Below, piece after piece: positions 51,401-63,749 of a stretch of 64,000 nucleotides of DNA. Origin of the DNA: Archilochus colubris. Its lineage: Eukaryota; Chordata; Aves; Apodiformes; Trochilidae. A model generated the notes under the pieces. That model made no database searches, had not been told where the DNA came from, and saw only the letters and a program-made list of their open reading frames with translations. Location of the stretch: the NCBI GenBank assembly GCA_023079485.1, contig CM041083.1, positions 143,420,052 to 143,484,051 of the forward strand. The letters run 5' to 3'. The stretch's first letter is position 1, and each line of letters opens with the position of its first letter. Made by a program: the position numbers and the translations under genes.

Positions 51401-54400
51401 AGCCTATTTTAGGCTAGATAAAAAAAAAAAAGAATTCCCTTCTATTGACATTTTGAAGCCTCCAAAGGCAATAAGCTCAGGCTAATCCCACTAGGTAACA
51501 GCAATACAAAAATTAAAGTTGAAAAAAAAGGAAACTGTAACACAGAGCCAAGGGAAGCAGACACTGTCAAACTGGCCAAAAGCTGGAGGAGGTAATTATG
51601 GATTAAGATTTTAATATTTAAAATGTGTAAGTGGCTTTAAAGATTCAAACAACTCAGTGCTGGGGTGATTATTCATGTGCCTTTCCAGAGAGATGGGTTT
51701 CATGAAGAGATTTAAAAACACCCAACAAAATTCCCAAAAGAAAAAAAAAGTCAATATGCAAGTCATTAGTGCTGAATAAAAAAAGAAACATACAATATGT
51801 GCTTTATTTTATTAGGGACCCAACAACTATTACAATAAATTATAAAGAGAGACAGATGTGGCAGTACTCAACAGATAAAAGCTTTCCACAATAATACACC
51901 AAAGAGAGGACTGGAGTGGGATCCAATGGACTTGGACGAGGCCCCAAATATGTGCAGGAAAAACCATGAGAATTTTCCTCCAGCTCTCAAGGGCATCAAA
52001 TACTCAGAGCAGCCTTCAGCAAAATAGGGGATAATAATACCATTAATGAACTAACATTCAATACAAGGATTATCTGCTCTCCAGAAAATATTTCCTTTAG
52101 TGGACTAAAGTATCAAGGCCATGTGATGTGGTCTACAGTACCAGTTGTTACACTCTGAAGAAATCATAAGATATGGGAAAGAGCTCAGATCTGCTACGTT
52201 TTGCACATGATGCTTTTTGTTGAAGTGTTCTTGCAAGGCTAAATAAACCACCTCTTCACATCAAAGTTAAAGTAGGATAAAAAATATTTACTTGTTTCAA
52301 TGTGTATGCATTCTGAAAAGAAGAATTTTAGATAACTGCATAATTTGCAGGGGTGTTCCAGGTTCTAGTGAAAAAATTGGATTTTATTGTCATTTCTCCA
52401 TATGACATTATGTTATATTTAATTTTTTTGTATCTCTGGTAGACCTTTTTTTGAGGATGAAAATCAGGAATGATTCTGAATGACTTTAATTCTGTGGTAT
52501 TGGAGAATATGCAAGGCTCAAAAGATCTTGTCAAATATAAGATATTGTTTGCTGATGCTTAAAATTCAAAAGGAAAAAAAAGAAACCAACCAAAAAAGAA
52601 AAAAAAAGGCTTCAAATCCATCAGTTTATCTGTTCTAAAGAATGGAAATTATGACAGTGGTGGATGAAAGAGTGCCCTCACAAATTGCTCTTCTACCACC
52701 TTGAAAATAAAGCTCCAAGAAAAAACAATCTTTTCCCTTATAACATCTTAGAAGACAGTAAAGTAGTAAGATGTGGAATACAAGTAATTGTAGCTTAGAT
52801 AAGCAGAAAGATTAGATGATGTTTTAAATGAAACCCTGAGACATCTCAGGGTCTTGGCCATCAGTACAAAATTTAGTACAAGGTTTCAAGGGCCATTGAT
52901 GCAGCATTGTTTTCTTCAACTTGTTCTTTTCTCTAACTCCACTTAAAAATAAATATTTGGAGATTTAAATTCAGAGATCCTATTATGATTCCTCAATTCT
53001 TGTGCCTTATTCTGAGATATTGATGTTTTTAAGTATGAATTTCATGGCAAAGGACTGTAGACTGACAGAGTGCTTCCACATCATCCACAGTATATTAAAC
53101 AAAGTGGAGGGATGTCTTGTTATTAGATTTCCAGTTTACTACTGCTCACCAGGTATTGTTTAGTTAAATCCACAGAAATCCTTTTTAGCCCTGGTGTATT
53201 AATCCACAGACCCTTTTTATTGTGGCATGCGTCCAGGATTAAAAAATATGCTAAGTGCAGTCTCCTCATTTCATCTGCACAACAAACCATCTTTGCTTCA
53301 ACTGCTTCTTGCCAGTATGCAGAGCCTGGGGAAGATGTTTCATCCTTCAGGAGTTGCAGCCACCCCCAGTGGCAGCATCCACGTTGCTGCTTTGCCACTA
53401 GTGCTGTGTGGGAGGTCAATTAGTATGTGGCTTGAGATCTCCATCCACAGAGTGGGTTTCTAAAGCTTCAAGTGTCTCAGAGACTTCATTCTGCAGCCCA
53501 ACCCAAGCCTCCCACCAGCCAAAAATCAAACAGCTTCACTCAATTCTTTCCACAAACCTCCTTCAGGCAGACTAATGATCTGGTGCTGCTTGTTTCTTGG
53601 TAGGAGGGTGCAGCTCCTCCAACACAGAAACCATTTGATTATATTGAGTAGTGCTTTTCAGATTCCAAACCTTCCACTTCCCTTTTTGCAATTCCCTGTG
53701 AATTGCTCTTCACTGCTAGTAAGAAAACCTAGCAATGTAAAGGCTGGAAAAAAACCCCAAGTCTTCATTTTGCCTGTGTGTGAATGTGTGAGGTCTCTCT
53801 TCTTTTCACTGAGAAAGGTATTTTGTTTTACAAGGGGTCTTGGGTCATGAAAGTTTTGGGTGTAAGCAGATAAGATATATTAAAATTGCTTCAGTGAGAT
53901 TACAGGTGCCTTGTATATCAAATCTGACCAAACTGTGTTTTGAAATGTCCAGGACATTGCATTCTGTAAAGTGACTGTGAGTGGAAACTTTGAACAACTT
54001 GTAATAATAATAGCACTGCAGAGCACCATTATGTACTGGTTATATTTCAAAAACAGCCCTTTATGTGTCTAGTATTTTTATCAAGGTTTCTTTATTTTCC
54101 ATTTCTTCATGATCTTAATTTTTTTGAAATGATAGCATGAAACCAATGCAAACACTATCTCATAAGAAATTGTTTCCAATGACAACCATAAACATTTTTA
54201 TCCCTGCTGGGTTTACTCTCTGGATAAAACCAGAATGTTACCTAACCCAACATATCTGTGTGACAGAAGTTCACTCCTTTGCAGAAGTCTTGCACAGATC
54301 CTATTCAAGATCACCTAAGTTACCCTCACGTTGTCCAGGTACACAGCTCCAGGTCTATGTTTCACACACACACATGCACACACTCATGACAATGCTGAAT

Positions 54401-55526
54401 GGGACCAAACAAGACTATGGGAAGGGCCACAGTATCAAAATAAACAGGAATTGTTCGAGGTGTAGCTGAAATGAGCTGTGCAGAAGGGATGCCTGTACTG
54501 AGGGTGGAGGAGGAAAGCATCTGAGCTGGCCACCTGAGGAACAGGGCAGCAGGCACAACCACGACACAAAAGCATCTCCTTACAGCTCTGCATATAAACA
54601 CACACACATATCCACATGAAAAACAGCAGGCAGGAGGTTTCATCAATGAAAGAACAGTTGCAATATTTATAGATGGAAAAAATTTTCAAGTGCTGGAGAT
54701 GTACACAAAACTTTATTAGACTCACTCCACACTACATCCTTGTTTGCTGTTCTCAGCAAAGAAACATTTTTCCAGCAAATCAATTAGCAATGCATGCAGG
54801 TCTAACCAGGATCAGTTGGTTTTGTTAATGGCCATTCAAGTATGTATTCAGTGGTATATTCTGTCCTTAAGGTAACTGACAATTATCCAAAAATCTAAAA
54901 ATGTAATTGGTAGGAAATACTGAAGCTTTCAACTGTGCTGCAGCATTTTAAGCTAAATATTGGTGTCTTCTGATACATAAAAAGATCATTACAGAAAACA
55001 GATGATGACCATATTTAATGACAGTTGTGATTGACTCACCCATGAGGTTTGCATGCTTGTGTGTGGGGCAGCTTAACAGGAAAGATTCCTTCTCTGTACA
55101 TGAAATATAGATGTCAAAGGACCAGAGCATGAAAATCCTGCTCACACCCATGAACAATTTTTACCCTAAGAAGACTGATGCTGTGGTCTCACTGTGGCCT
55201 AAATGATTCTTTACTAACAGGATTACCAAGGTGAACAATTGCTCAATGATTACAGTAAGGAGTTCATGACTGGCCTGGAGGGACTGATTGGCACATACCT
55301 CCTCTGGCTAAACAAAAGCTGATGTCTTCTTTGGGGGGTCAGTTTGAATACAGACGTTTACTTAATTTGTTCCATGACACAGTCATGCCATTGGAAATTA
55401 AAATGTCTGTCTTCATTAAAAAATGCTTATATTAACAAGCTTTTCACAGCTAAAGAAATCTACTCTACTGATTGCCTTATTTGAGTTTCAGAAAAGAGTG
55501 GTGCTGGGCTTGTATGAACTGAATCA
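48409..55526. other. Unassigned DNA
   Basis: About 7 kb with no recognised gene or named repeat. It contains A-rich runs near 51421-51432, 52571-52610 and a small CACACACACA tract near 54363-54372. Somewhat GC-richer patches at 50300-50540, 50780-51060 and 53280-53560 have overlapping frames on both strands without domains. Confidence 0.5.
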
Positions 55527-55532
55527 AAATGT
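55527..55532. repeat. Target-site duplication, left copy
   Basis: AAATGT immediately before the TG end of the 316-bp LTR; identical to 55849-55854. Confidence 0.9.
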
Positions 55533-55848
55533 TGTAGCGGGAGGAGCCATTCTTGCTCCTGAAGCTCAACAAGCTGCTGGTCTCTTCCAGGACTCCAGCC
55601 ACCACACAGCGCTTCCAGGGTAGAAGTGTAGCAGGGAGAGCCTTTCTTGCTCCAGAGGCTCGACAAGCTGCTGGCCTCTCCATGCCTCGCACCAGAGTGA
55701 GCTGAGGTCTGCTCTGTGGGTGTGTGTCCCACCTTTATTGGCCCCCCGATCTTGCTCATGCCCAACAGGGGCCTGTCCTAATCAGGCACAGGTGGACTCA
55801 CACCCACTCACTGGCAATTCGAGGCACCTGGTTCATCTTGTCCCTACA
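55533..55848 (-). mobile_element. Solo LTR of an avian endogenous retrovirus (ERVK/class II-type by target size), 316 bp
   Basis: The element has inverted ends TGTAG...CTACA and is flanked by a perfect 6-bp duplication AAATGT (55527-55532 and 55849-55854). The poly-A signal AATAAA reads on the minus strand (CCTTTATTGG near 55731-55740), so the LTR points that way. The minus-strand order is a short U3, then AATAAA, then a GC-rich R/U5. A 6-bp duplication fits class II (ERVK/alpha-like) integrases. The minus-strand 3' end is duplicated: TGTAGCGGGAGGAGCC at 55533 recurs as TGTAGCAGGGAGAGCC at 55627, and both are followed by TCTTGCTCC and ACAAGCTGCTGG blocks. No internal genes remain. Frames of up to 101 codons here (55460-55765) are by-products of the LTR. 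Confidence 0.85.
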
Positions 55849-55854
55849 AAATGT
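55849..55854. repeat. Target-site duplication, right copy
   Basis: AAATGT immediately after the CA end of the 316-bp LTR; identical to 55527-55532. Confidence 0.9.
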
Positions 55855-58289
55855 GATAAGAAAGCCCTACTGACAATATTTGATTGATGATGAAAAGGTG
55901 AGGGCTTGGCTGCATGGTGCACTCTTACTTTTGCAGAAATAGGACCTGTTACTCATGGTCAAGTTATAGTTTAGAGCTATTCAAATGGATATTGCTACTT
56001 CAAATGTTCTTTCCAGTTATAACTCAATATAGTTTTCTATGGTTTCTGGACTGAAGTATTGGAGTCAGTTGCTACATTCTGCTCTGCAGCTCCTTGCTTT
56101 CATCTCTACAAGAGATGAATTTGAGTCTGGACCAAAGGTTGGATGGGTGAACATATGACTAAATTCCACGGCTGCTATGCAGCCTTCTATAATACTTCCC
56201 AAACATAAATATAGATAGGTTCAGAGTTCAATGCCATCTTGTCCTGTACAGGCAAATGAAAATTCCCTCCTTTCTCTAATAGTCCACATAAAGCTCTAGC
56301 TGCTGGAAAGCATCATCACAGTGTGAAGATCTGATTGTGACTTGGTCCTTGAAAGCCCTGGTAGAATCAGAATGAAAAAGGAAAGAATTTCAGACCCCTG
56401 GGCATCAGCATGTCCTACAAAGGCACCTGAAGAGTGGCACCTACTTGAGCCCAGCCCAGGGGAAGGAGCTATTGTAAAGTTGCTGCTGCCTTGTGTATGC
56501 AGTGGGCCCTGGGGTGGGAGAGGTCACATCCTCCTGGTCTTCTGGGAATACACTGCCCCTCCCTATGTTTTTTTTTTCCAGTGGACTTCAATGTCTCCCT
56601 AAGCATGTAAGACAGCATGAAAGGACAATAAGGGTTAGAGGGACAAGGTGTCATCAGGCTGAGTGGAAGCTGTAGCCCAGTTTTGATTCACATACTGAAC
56701 ACACAATGAAAACTGGAATACAAGTATCCTGGAAGCTGCAGGAATTTATGTATGTATAGGAGTGAAACCAACAATAAGAGCAAATTCTGAGCTAGTTCGG
56801 AGTGGGTGCTTACCTGCAGAATTTGATCAAGTAAAAGAAATTAAGACACCTGCATCTTAATTTGGAACAGCCTTTTAAATGAGTTCTGAAGTCCACAGTT
56901 GATACTCTTCTTCTCTAAAAGGTATTTCCTACTGGTCTGAGTGAAGGACCAGAAACCAAGAATGCCCAAATTCTAGTATTATTTTTGCCACCTATAGTAT
57001 CTAACAGATGTCTGAGAGTATCTTGTTTTTTCCCCAAGGTAATGAGTGAGGGAAAGGGTATTGACTCTAAAAGTAATAAAAAATATTGAATATATTCAAT
57101 ATAAAAAATACTGAAAATTCATGGGTGCTTTGCAACTGGAGAATTTCTTGTAGTTTCCAGGCATAGTGTTCATATTTTTGCAAGCAGGCTGTTAAGTCTG
57201 TGCACCATGCAAAAGTGGCTTGATATTTCCAAGGGTGTAAGGAACTTTGAGCTTCTGTTCTCTGCAGCAGGTGATTCAGTTTTTGAACACAACTGGAAAT
57301 TGGCCAAACAGATACAGAGAGAGCTTCCTAATGCTAATCATGGAAAAAGGGGTATCTAATTGTAATCTGAGTAAATAATAAATATCATAATTTTGTTCAT
57401 ACTGGATTAAGATGGCATGCACTTTTTTGCTCTTTTTATTTGAAAACTGTCCAATATCAATAATGCTGGACAACATAATGGAATTAAAAGGAAAGATGAT
57501 TCTTCCTAAGTCATCTGAAGAAAAGCCTAAAGAATATCTATGTCTGCAGTCTTCCTGGCATACGAACAGGAAACAGGTTGATTACAGAGATCACTGTCAT
57601 GTCCCTGTTGTATATTTTACTCTAGGCACAAACTAAGTTAATATTTTATTAGGCACTCATCATATTGAAGAAAAGTAATGGCAGAGGCAAAGTGATGGAA
57701 CAGTCATTTGCATTCCTATGAGAATATTACCAGTAAATAATAAAAAAAAAGGTGAAAGTGAAGCTCTGTGTTCCTGGAGCTATTCCCAGGATATTCCACC
57801 CACCAAAGCACATGCTGTTAGTTAAATTTAATAGACATGTGGCTTTTGGGCAACAACTGGGTGCTCATTTCATAGAACCTAAAAACCTACCTTTCATCTG
57901 GTCATAAAAGAGGCAAATTAGTGAAAAGCTGCTAAAATCACAGCCTACAAATGCTCACATGCAAAAGATGCAATTAGCAAACTGAAGTGCATGCTTTAAT
58001 TGAAAAAAAAATCCATTTTTAGAAAATCTTTAAACAGCTACTTTCCTAGCAGGACTTTTTTATTAGTTTTTCTTTTCAGATATTGTATGGAGTCTTCTGT
58101 GTCAGGCTTCCATCTAGTTGCAATTTTAGGTGAATTACTTTGGCAACTAAAACTAGACAGGAGCAACCAGGTTATGGAAATGAGTTGGAATGAGTCTTTT
58201 TTTCCCCCCCTAATTTAAGACCCACTGTGATCTAATTTTGCATAGTATTTGCTTGTGCTGAAATAGACACGGCTTTGAGCAACCTAATT
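55855..58289. other. Unassigned DNA with one perfect 20-bp palindrome
   Basis: No gene was recognised. Overlapping 60 to 86-codon frames at 56342-56675 lie on both strands without domains. A 20-bp palindrome lies at 57083-57102. Confidence 0.5.
57083..57102. repeat. Perfect 20-bp palindrome
   Basis: ATATTGAATATATTCAATAT equals its own reverse complement. All but two bases are A or T, so it could extrude a cruciform; it may also be a chance product of base composition. Confidence 0.9.
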
Positions 58290-58380
58290 TGGTGAAAGAT
58301 GTCCATGCCTATGGCAGAGTGGTTGAACTAGATGATCTTTGTGGCCCCTTCCAGCCTGAACTGTTCTGTGATTCTATGAA
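58290..58380 (+). repeat. CR1 LINE fragment, last 90 bp
   Basis: It reads GTCCATGCCTATGGCAGAGT, GGTTGAACTAGATGATCTTT, CCCTTCCAGCCTGAACTG and ends TTCTGTGATTCTATGA, the CR1 3' octamers in plus orientation. It is an extreme 5' truncation, common for CR1. Confidence 0.94.
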
Positions 58381-61300
58381 GTTAGGTAGGAAATACATGA
58401 AATACATGAATTTCTTTTCAATTTGCCCATCTTGATTTCTCACCCATCACATGCAGTTCATTACTTTGCATTTGCCAGTCTCCTCTGCAGGGGGTGTTCA
58501 TTTGGTGGGAAACCTATTTGTTAGGACATAAAGAAATCCAAGCTCTCACAGTGACTGACCTTGTAAGCAGCTTTAAAATGCAAATTTTAGCCCAAGTGTT
58601 TTTTGGACCACAAGGTCTGACCAACCAAGATAATTTTAAAATCAAATGCAGCACCAGAATGTCAGAGTGCTCTGACAAAGTATATGTGAGGAATAGCATG
58701 AACAGTTGTATTTGATGGCACAGCATGAGTATGAGATTAAACCTAGATATAAGAGCCCATCTGCAAAAGGTGCAAACATATTCCATTGTAATATTTGGTG
58801 TGAAGATTGTATAGAATTTATGGCCTTTTAAAAGTGCTTTGAAGTTCCTGATGACCACAACAGAGGGGTGATACTTTTTCCATAGAGCATCAATTATACA
58901 AACACTGTGCTTGTCTAGCTTGAGATGTAAAAGTTAGAAGGAGGGAATCATTTCCACTGTGATTTTTATCAGTCACATTTTTTCAGTGTCAGTGACAGGC
59001 AACCTTAGCTTTACACATTCCCAACTGGAATTTGGCTGCATGGAAATATCTGATGACCCTACTTGTAACTCTTAGCCTCTTCATTATTTCTCTGAGAACA
59101 TGTCTCCTTCTCATCAGAAAGATGGATTTAGCAGCTAATATGACAAGTGAAGTCTTCTGTTTGATGACTCAGCTTCTACTTTTTCCCTCTGCATCCTGTG
59201 ATGACAGTGGCTTCATTATCTTTACATCCTTCTTGGAAATTATTACATCCTTCTTGGCCTCTACCAAGAATTCACAGAGAATCTGATCTGCTGAAGGACT
59301 GTTGGTGGTTGTGATTCATTCTTACCTAAACTGCCATAATTTTACCCTTCTTTCATGGTCCCTGTATTCTTTAGAGGATGCTAGGAATCCTTTGATTGCA
59401 TTTTTTAGAGTGAAATGGCTTCCCACCTACAAAATCCCAGCAAGCCTTTAAAAGCAGAGGCCAGGGCTGATAAATGCCTCATGCATGCAAAGAAAAAACT
59501 CAAATTTACAGCAAATTCTCGTGCTCATTTTTACAGATGACATGCTGTAGGGTGAGAAGGAGAAAGAATAAGTAAAATACCTTCCTATCTCTTTGGATCT
59601 TCATTGGTACCAGTTCTGAATTAAGCTCTTCAAACCTGTTTCCCATCTCATTTATATGCCTGATACAGCTTCCAGTGAAGTCAGTGGAGAAAGTCCCATA
59701 GTGTTTGATGGAATGTAGATCAAGCTCTTATGCTACCATAAATCAAAAGTGCAAGGCTTATTTATTGCTGTTCTGAGCACAATGGCAAAAGGCTGTGTCA
59801 GCAGACCTGCTAAAACCTTACATATTACATGGCTTATAAATTTGCCATAAAGTTTGAAAGGAGCCTCAAGCTTGGCAACAAAGCATATGGCATTGGTGAG
59901 CATTCAGTATTTCTTTGGTTTTGCAAAACACAAAATAATTAGGTTAAGTGTAAAGCTGCCACAAAATAAACTGTGGGTATTGGTGAGTTCTTATTTTTCT
60001 AGTTTTTCCTTTGTTTGAATATGAACCAAGAGGTTTTCTCACATTTTAACCCTGCAGGCCTTTAGCACCATTTTGCTTTCACATGTCATAAGAGTAATGA
60101 GATGATTGCTTGAAAGAAAATTTGCCTGCCTCAACAATCCATTTTGGTTCCTCATGAAAGAGTTTGTGAGATCAGCTGACATGAACTTAGAGAAAAATTT
60201 TTTCCCATATTCTCAACACTGCTCATATGCTTGTGTGAATGAATACACTCACTACACTGTTTTTGTTCAGGTTTACCTCACTGACCTAACAGGCTATGCC
60301 AAAGAGGTTTCAGCTGTGGATGGGACTGTACACTTACTCCCTGAACATGTGCTTTGAGCAGACATTTGGGAACAGTAATAGCAATATGACAGTACATGGC
60401 TTTAATATTCTCTTTCATTTTTAGAACAGAACATGCTTCATTCCTTTGTCTCCTAATATTTACTTATATATCCATCTTTTGAGAGGGTTCAGTTTTTCTT
60501 TTTGAGGTCCTCTGTGAAAGATTTTGTCATTTTTTGTTTGTTTCTTGCACAGTGACTTGTGTCTTTTCCTATAGTAAATTAGTAGGTAACACTCACAAAG
60601 AAGGCAAATCAAGACTTCTGACCAGGCTTATACAAAATTACCTTGGTTTTATGCATTGTTTTATGTACTGTTTCTAGTGTTTAGCACTCCACAATAAGCT
60701 CACCTGCCTTTCAGATAGACACCACTGATTAGGAGGCGCAGAATGAGCACTGTCCTTGAGGGATCATCAGGAGGAATTTCTTACAAGGGAAGCAAAAAGC
60801 CCCTTCAGATTTCCCATATGTGCTGGGCGTTTCTTTTCTGTCATCTCCTAATGCATGTGGCACACACTCCCCTGCTCAGCAAACCAGGCACAGTGCCTGC
60901 TGAAAGGCAGAAGAAAAAGAGCAATTGCTCTTTCTATTGTACTCCCTCCCCACACCATTTTTCTGCTGGGGCACTGCACAGGGAAACCACTTCTCCTCTC
61001 TTGAAGGCACAGACTGTTCCTGCTATCCCTTTTTATGCTGACCATGGAGTGGGATCCAGAAGGAACTGTTTAGTTCCTCCTTCCCTGCATGTCCAGGATG
61101 TCAGCCCTCAACCTGTTTCTGCATAAAGCTATTTTCATTTAACATTTAACAAGTGTAGTTGATCATCCATCTAAACACAAGCCAGACTTGCTGCAGGCTG
61201 TACCAGGTCAGTTTTTTCCTGGCAGCTAAAACCAAAACAATAGTAAAAGCTCAGCTCACACTGAAACTCTCCTCTGGTCACTATAAATACTATGGGAAAT

Positions 61301-61920
61301 AATATCAACCCCGGTGAAAATGAACGTGAAAAAATGCAGTCTGCTGTTAAAATTTGCTTTCAGTTTTTACCATGCAGCCACCTGAAAACCCTGTGACACC
61401 AGGTGGGTATAACAGAAGTCTTTCACCATCACAAAACATGCATTGTATTTCAGAGGATGTCAGATTTTCACTCTCTAAGAGTGTATTTCATGGCAGTGCA
61501 TTCTTATTTTCTGACTTGTGGCTTTCCAAAGGTCTTTGTCCCTTTCTCTTCCCTTTCCTCCCGTCCACTTTTAAGAGCCCCAGTATAATCCTTTTATTTT
61601 TTTTTTCTCCAGAAGATGTCTGTGAGAACTTATTTCATTCTGACATTTAAAAGCAAATGATGAATGCTGTCATTACTATTACCAAGAATAACTGAGTAAG
61701 GAGTTCTCCACTAGCTATCTAGCTTTTGTGTTTCAGGCCTTTTTGTGCTATTTGATTAAAATTTACCATCATGAATATGAATGTCATTATTCCTTTCTAA
61801 AAAGATTATTGTTGTGTCTATTTTTCATCTGTATTGACCTTGTCCATTCTATGTGACAGGGACTTCTTTCATATATAATCACAGTGAGATATAAAAGTGG
61901 CTCATGAAATTAGGTCCTGG

Positions 61921-61935
61921 AAAAAAAAAAAAAAA
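61921..61935 (+). repeat. Poly-A tract (15 bases)
   Basis: An uninterrupted run of 15 A followed by GGAAAAAG. No retroposon body is recognisable upstream. Confidence 0.95.
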
Positions 61936-62950
61936 GGAAAAAGTACTGTGACCTAGATGTTAAAAAAAGAGAGCTGTTTAGTTTAAAGGTTTTCTTGGCT
62001 TGTTGTTTGTTTTAATTATTGTAGTATAATGCACAGGCTGACAAATTTACAGCTCCCTCCTGAAAATCTGGGAAAAACCCCAACATAAACAAAAAAACCC
62101 CAACCAAAAACCTGATGGGAAAGTTGTTACTTGTAGCCATAGTTCTGACTTCCCCACTGTTCCTGTTTGCTTCTGGTATGCTGACAGCAGGGATCTATTT
62201 GCCACTTTGTAAGAGTTCATTTTTTGTGCTAATTCAGTCTTTATCTTAACAGAAAACTCACTTGTAAGAAGAGTAATTTTTCTCATAGGACTCCTCACCT
62301 ATATTTTTTTTATTTTCTCCAGTAAGCTGCTTCTCTCCTGCACCTCTGACTTGTTTCAAATAGTGCAGAGAGGTAACAAAATAAAAGTGATGTAATAATG
62401 ATAGAATCCTTTTGCTAAAACTTTGCAATAGCTCGATGACCAGAATAACTGAGAGAACTACTTCTGGGGCTTTAATTTCTGCATACATTCATAGATTTAC
62501 AATAAGAGTTATTCAGCTGGTCTCTTCATCACTGAACAGTGCATATGCATGTTCTCCTACTAATTCATAACCTATATTTGCTAGCTAGAAAAAACATGCA
62601 CTAAGCTTATTGCAATTTTAGCAAGCCTGACAAGAGGGTAAGGTTTTCTCCAAGCTATTTTCTCTGGAATAGATTTGCCTCACTCAACGTAAGATGTTTT
62701 AAGTAGTAATCCAATATCAATTCATCTTACAAAACGGGCAAGAAAAAAAAGGAGCTTTTAATGGTGAAGATGATAATTATCATGTAATCCACAAAAAAAA
62801 CCCTGTCCAATTTTATTTTATGTTTGCACAAGCTTGAATGGCTAGCTTAGAAGCTGTGTCTGGAAGAAAATAAAATATGGACTTTCTACACTGATTAGTC
62901 ATCAACCCTCTACTATTGGGTTTTTTAACTGTCATCTTTACAGCTTTCAA

Positions 62951-63029
62951 GTGAAAATTAGAAAGAATGAGAAAATGAGAGAATGAAGGAACAAAGGAGA
63001 GAAACAGAGAGAGAAAAGAGAGAAGAGAG
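62951..63029 (+). repeat. Polypurine tract
   Basis: About 79 bases almost wholly A and G on the plus strand, with GAGAAAATGAGAGAATGAAG and GAGAGAAAAGAGAGAAGAGA. Such tracts can adopt H-DNA-type structures when mirror symmetric; here symmetry is only partial. Confidence 0.85.
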
Positions 63030-63749
63030 CAATGTAGTTGTATGTCATGAATATATGTTATGTGCTGAATATATGTCTGCATTCATAGCAGAGCACATAA
63101 TTAACATGCTGTAGATGCTGATCAATTATGCAAGCCATTAGAAATTTTTGGAATCACTGTTCTTCTACGTAGGTTGGAGGATTAGGCTTTTGTGTCATCA
63201 AAGGCCAGGCAATGCCAAAAAAAAAAAAGTATTTTGGTAGAACTGAAACTGAGTGATATAACATGGAGAGCCTACTGTGTGTGCCAAACACATGATTTTC
63301 AGAACTACTTCATCAGTTTCTTGTAACATTTGAAAGACCTATACACCAAAGGTCTTCAGTTTGAAAAACTTGATGCTCCACAGCCATTTATTGTATAAAT
63401 CTGCTTAATTTTATTTGATGTTTAATTAGAATAACTTATAGGTTTTTCTTACCTGCATAGTATCATGAAGGGCCAAGGAACAGTCTATACAAACAGGCAT
63501 TAAGGATCCACAGATAGATATCACTGTTCATTCACTACGTGTTCAATACAAAAGCTTTATGAATTTTATGAGTCTTTTTGTACAGTTGCAATTTAAATTT
63601 CTTTTTTTTATGTGTTAAATTTAATACAACTGCATATCACTCACGCTGTTTCACAATGACTACATCTTTACAAAGAAATTAAAATTATCACTAAATTTTG
63701 CTGAGCACTGAAATGTAATCCTCTATATTTCTATATATTTCACTTTTTC

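Larger units (their letters stand above)
58381..63749. other. Unassigned DNA
   Basis: No gene was recognised. A direct duplication of TACATCCTTCTTGG lies near 59224-59260. A 15-base A tract is at 61921-61935 and a purine-rich tract at 62951-63029. Frames up to 127 codons (60743-61126, plus) carry no motif I know. Confidence 0.5.

Noticed and set aside
55460..55765. 101-codon minus-strand frame
   Set aside because: It is almost wholly within the 316-bp LTR and its internal duplication.
59660..59720. Motif CAGTGAAGTCAGTGG, similar to an old amniote repeat with 'attgaagtcaatgg'; weaker echoes near 48290 and 23670
   Set aside because: Too short and diverged to assign to any family by eye.
60106..60357. 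83-codon plus-strand frame with balanced composition
   Set aside because: No recognisable domain, no splice context, and similar frames are expected by chance across 64 kb.
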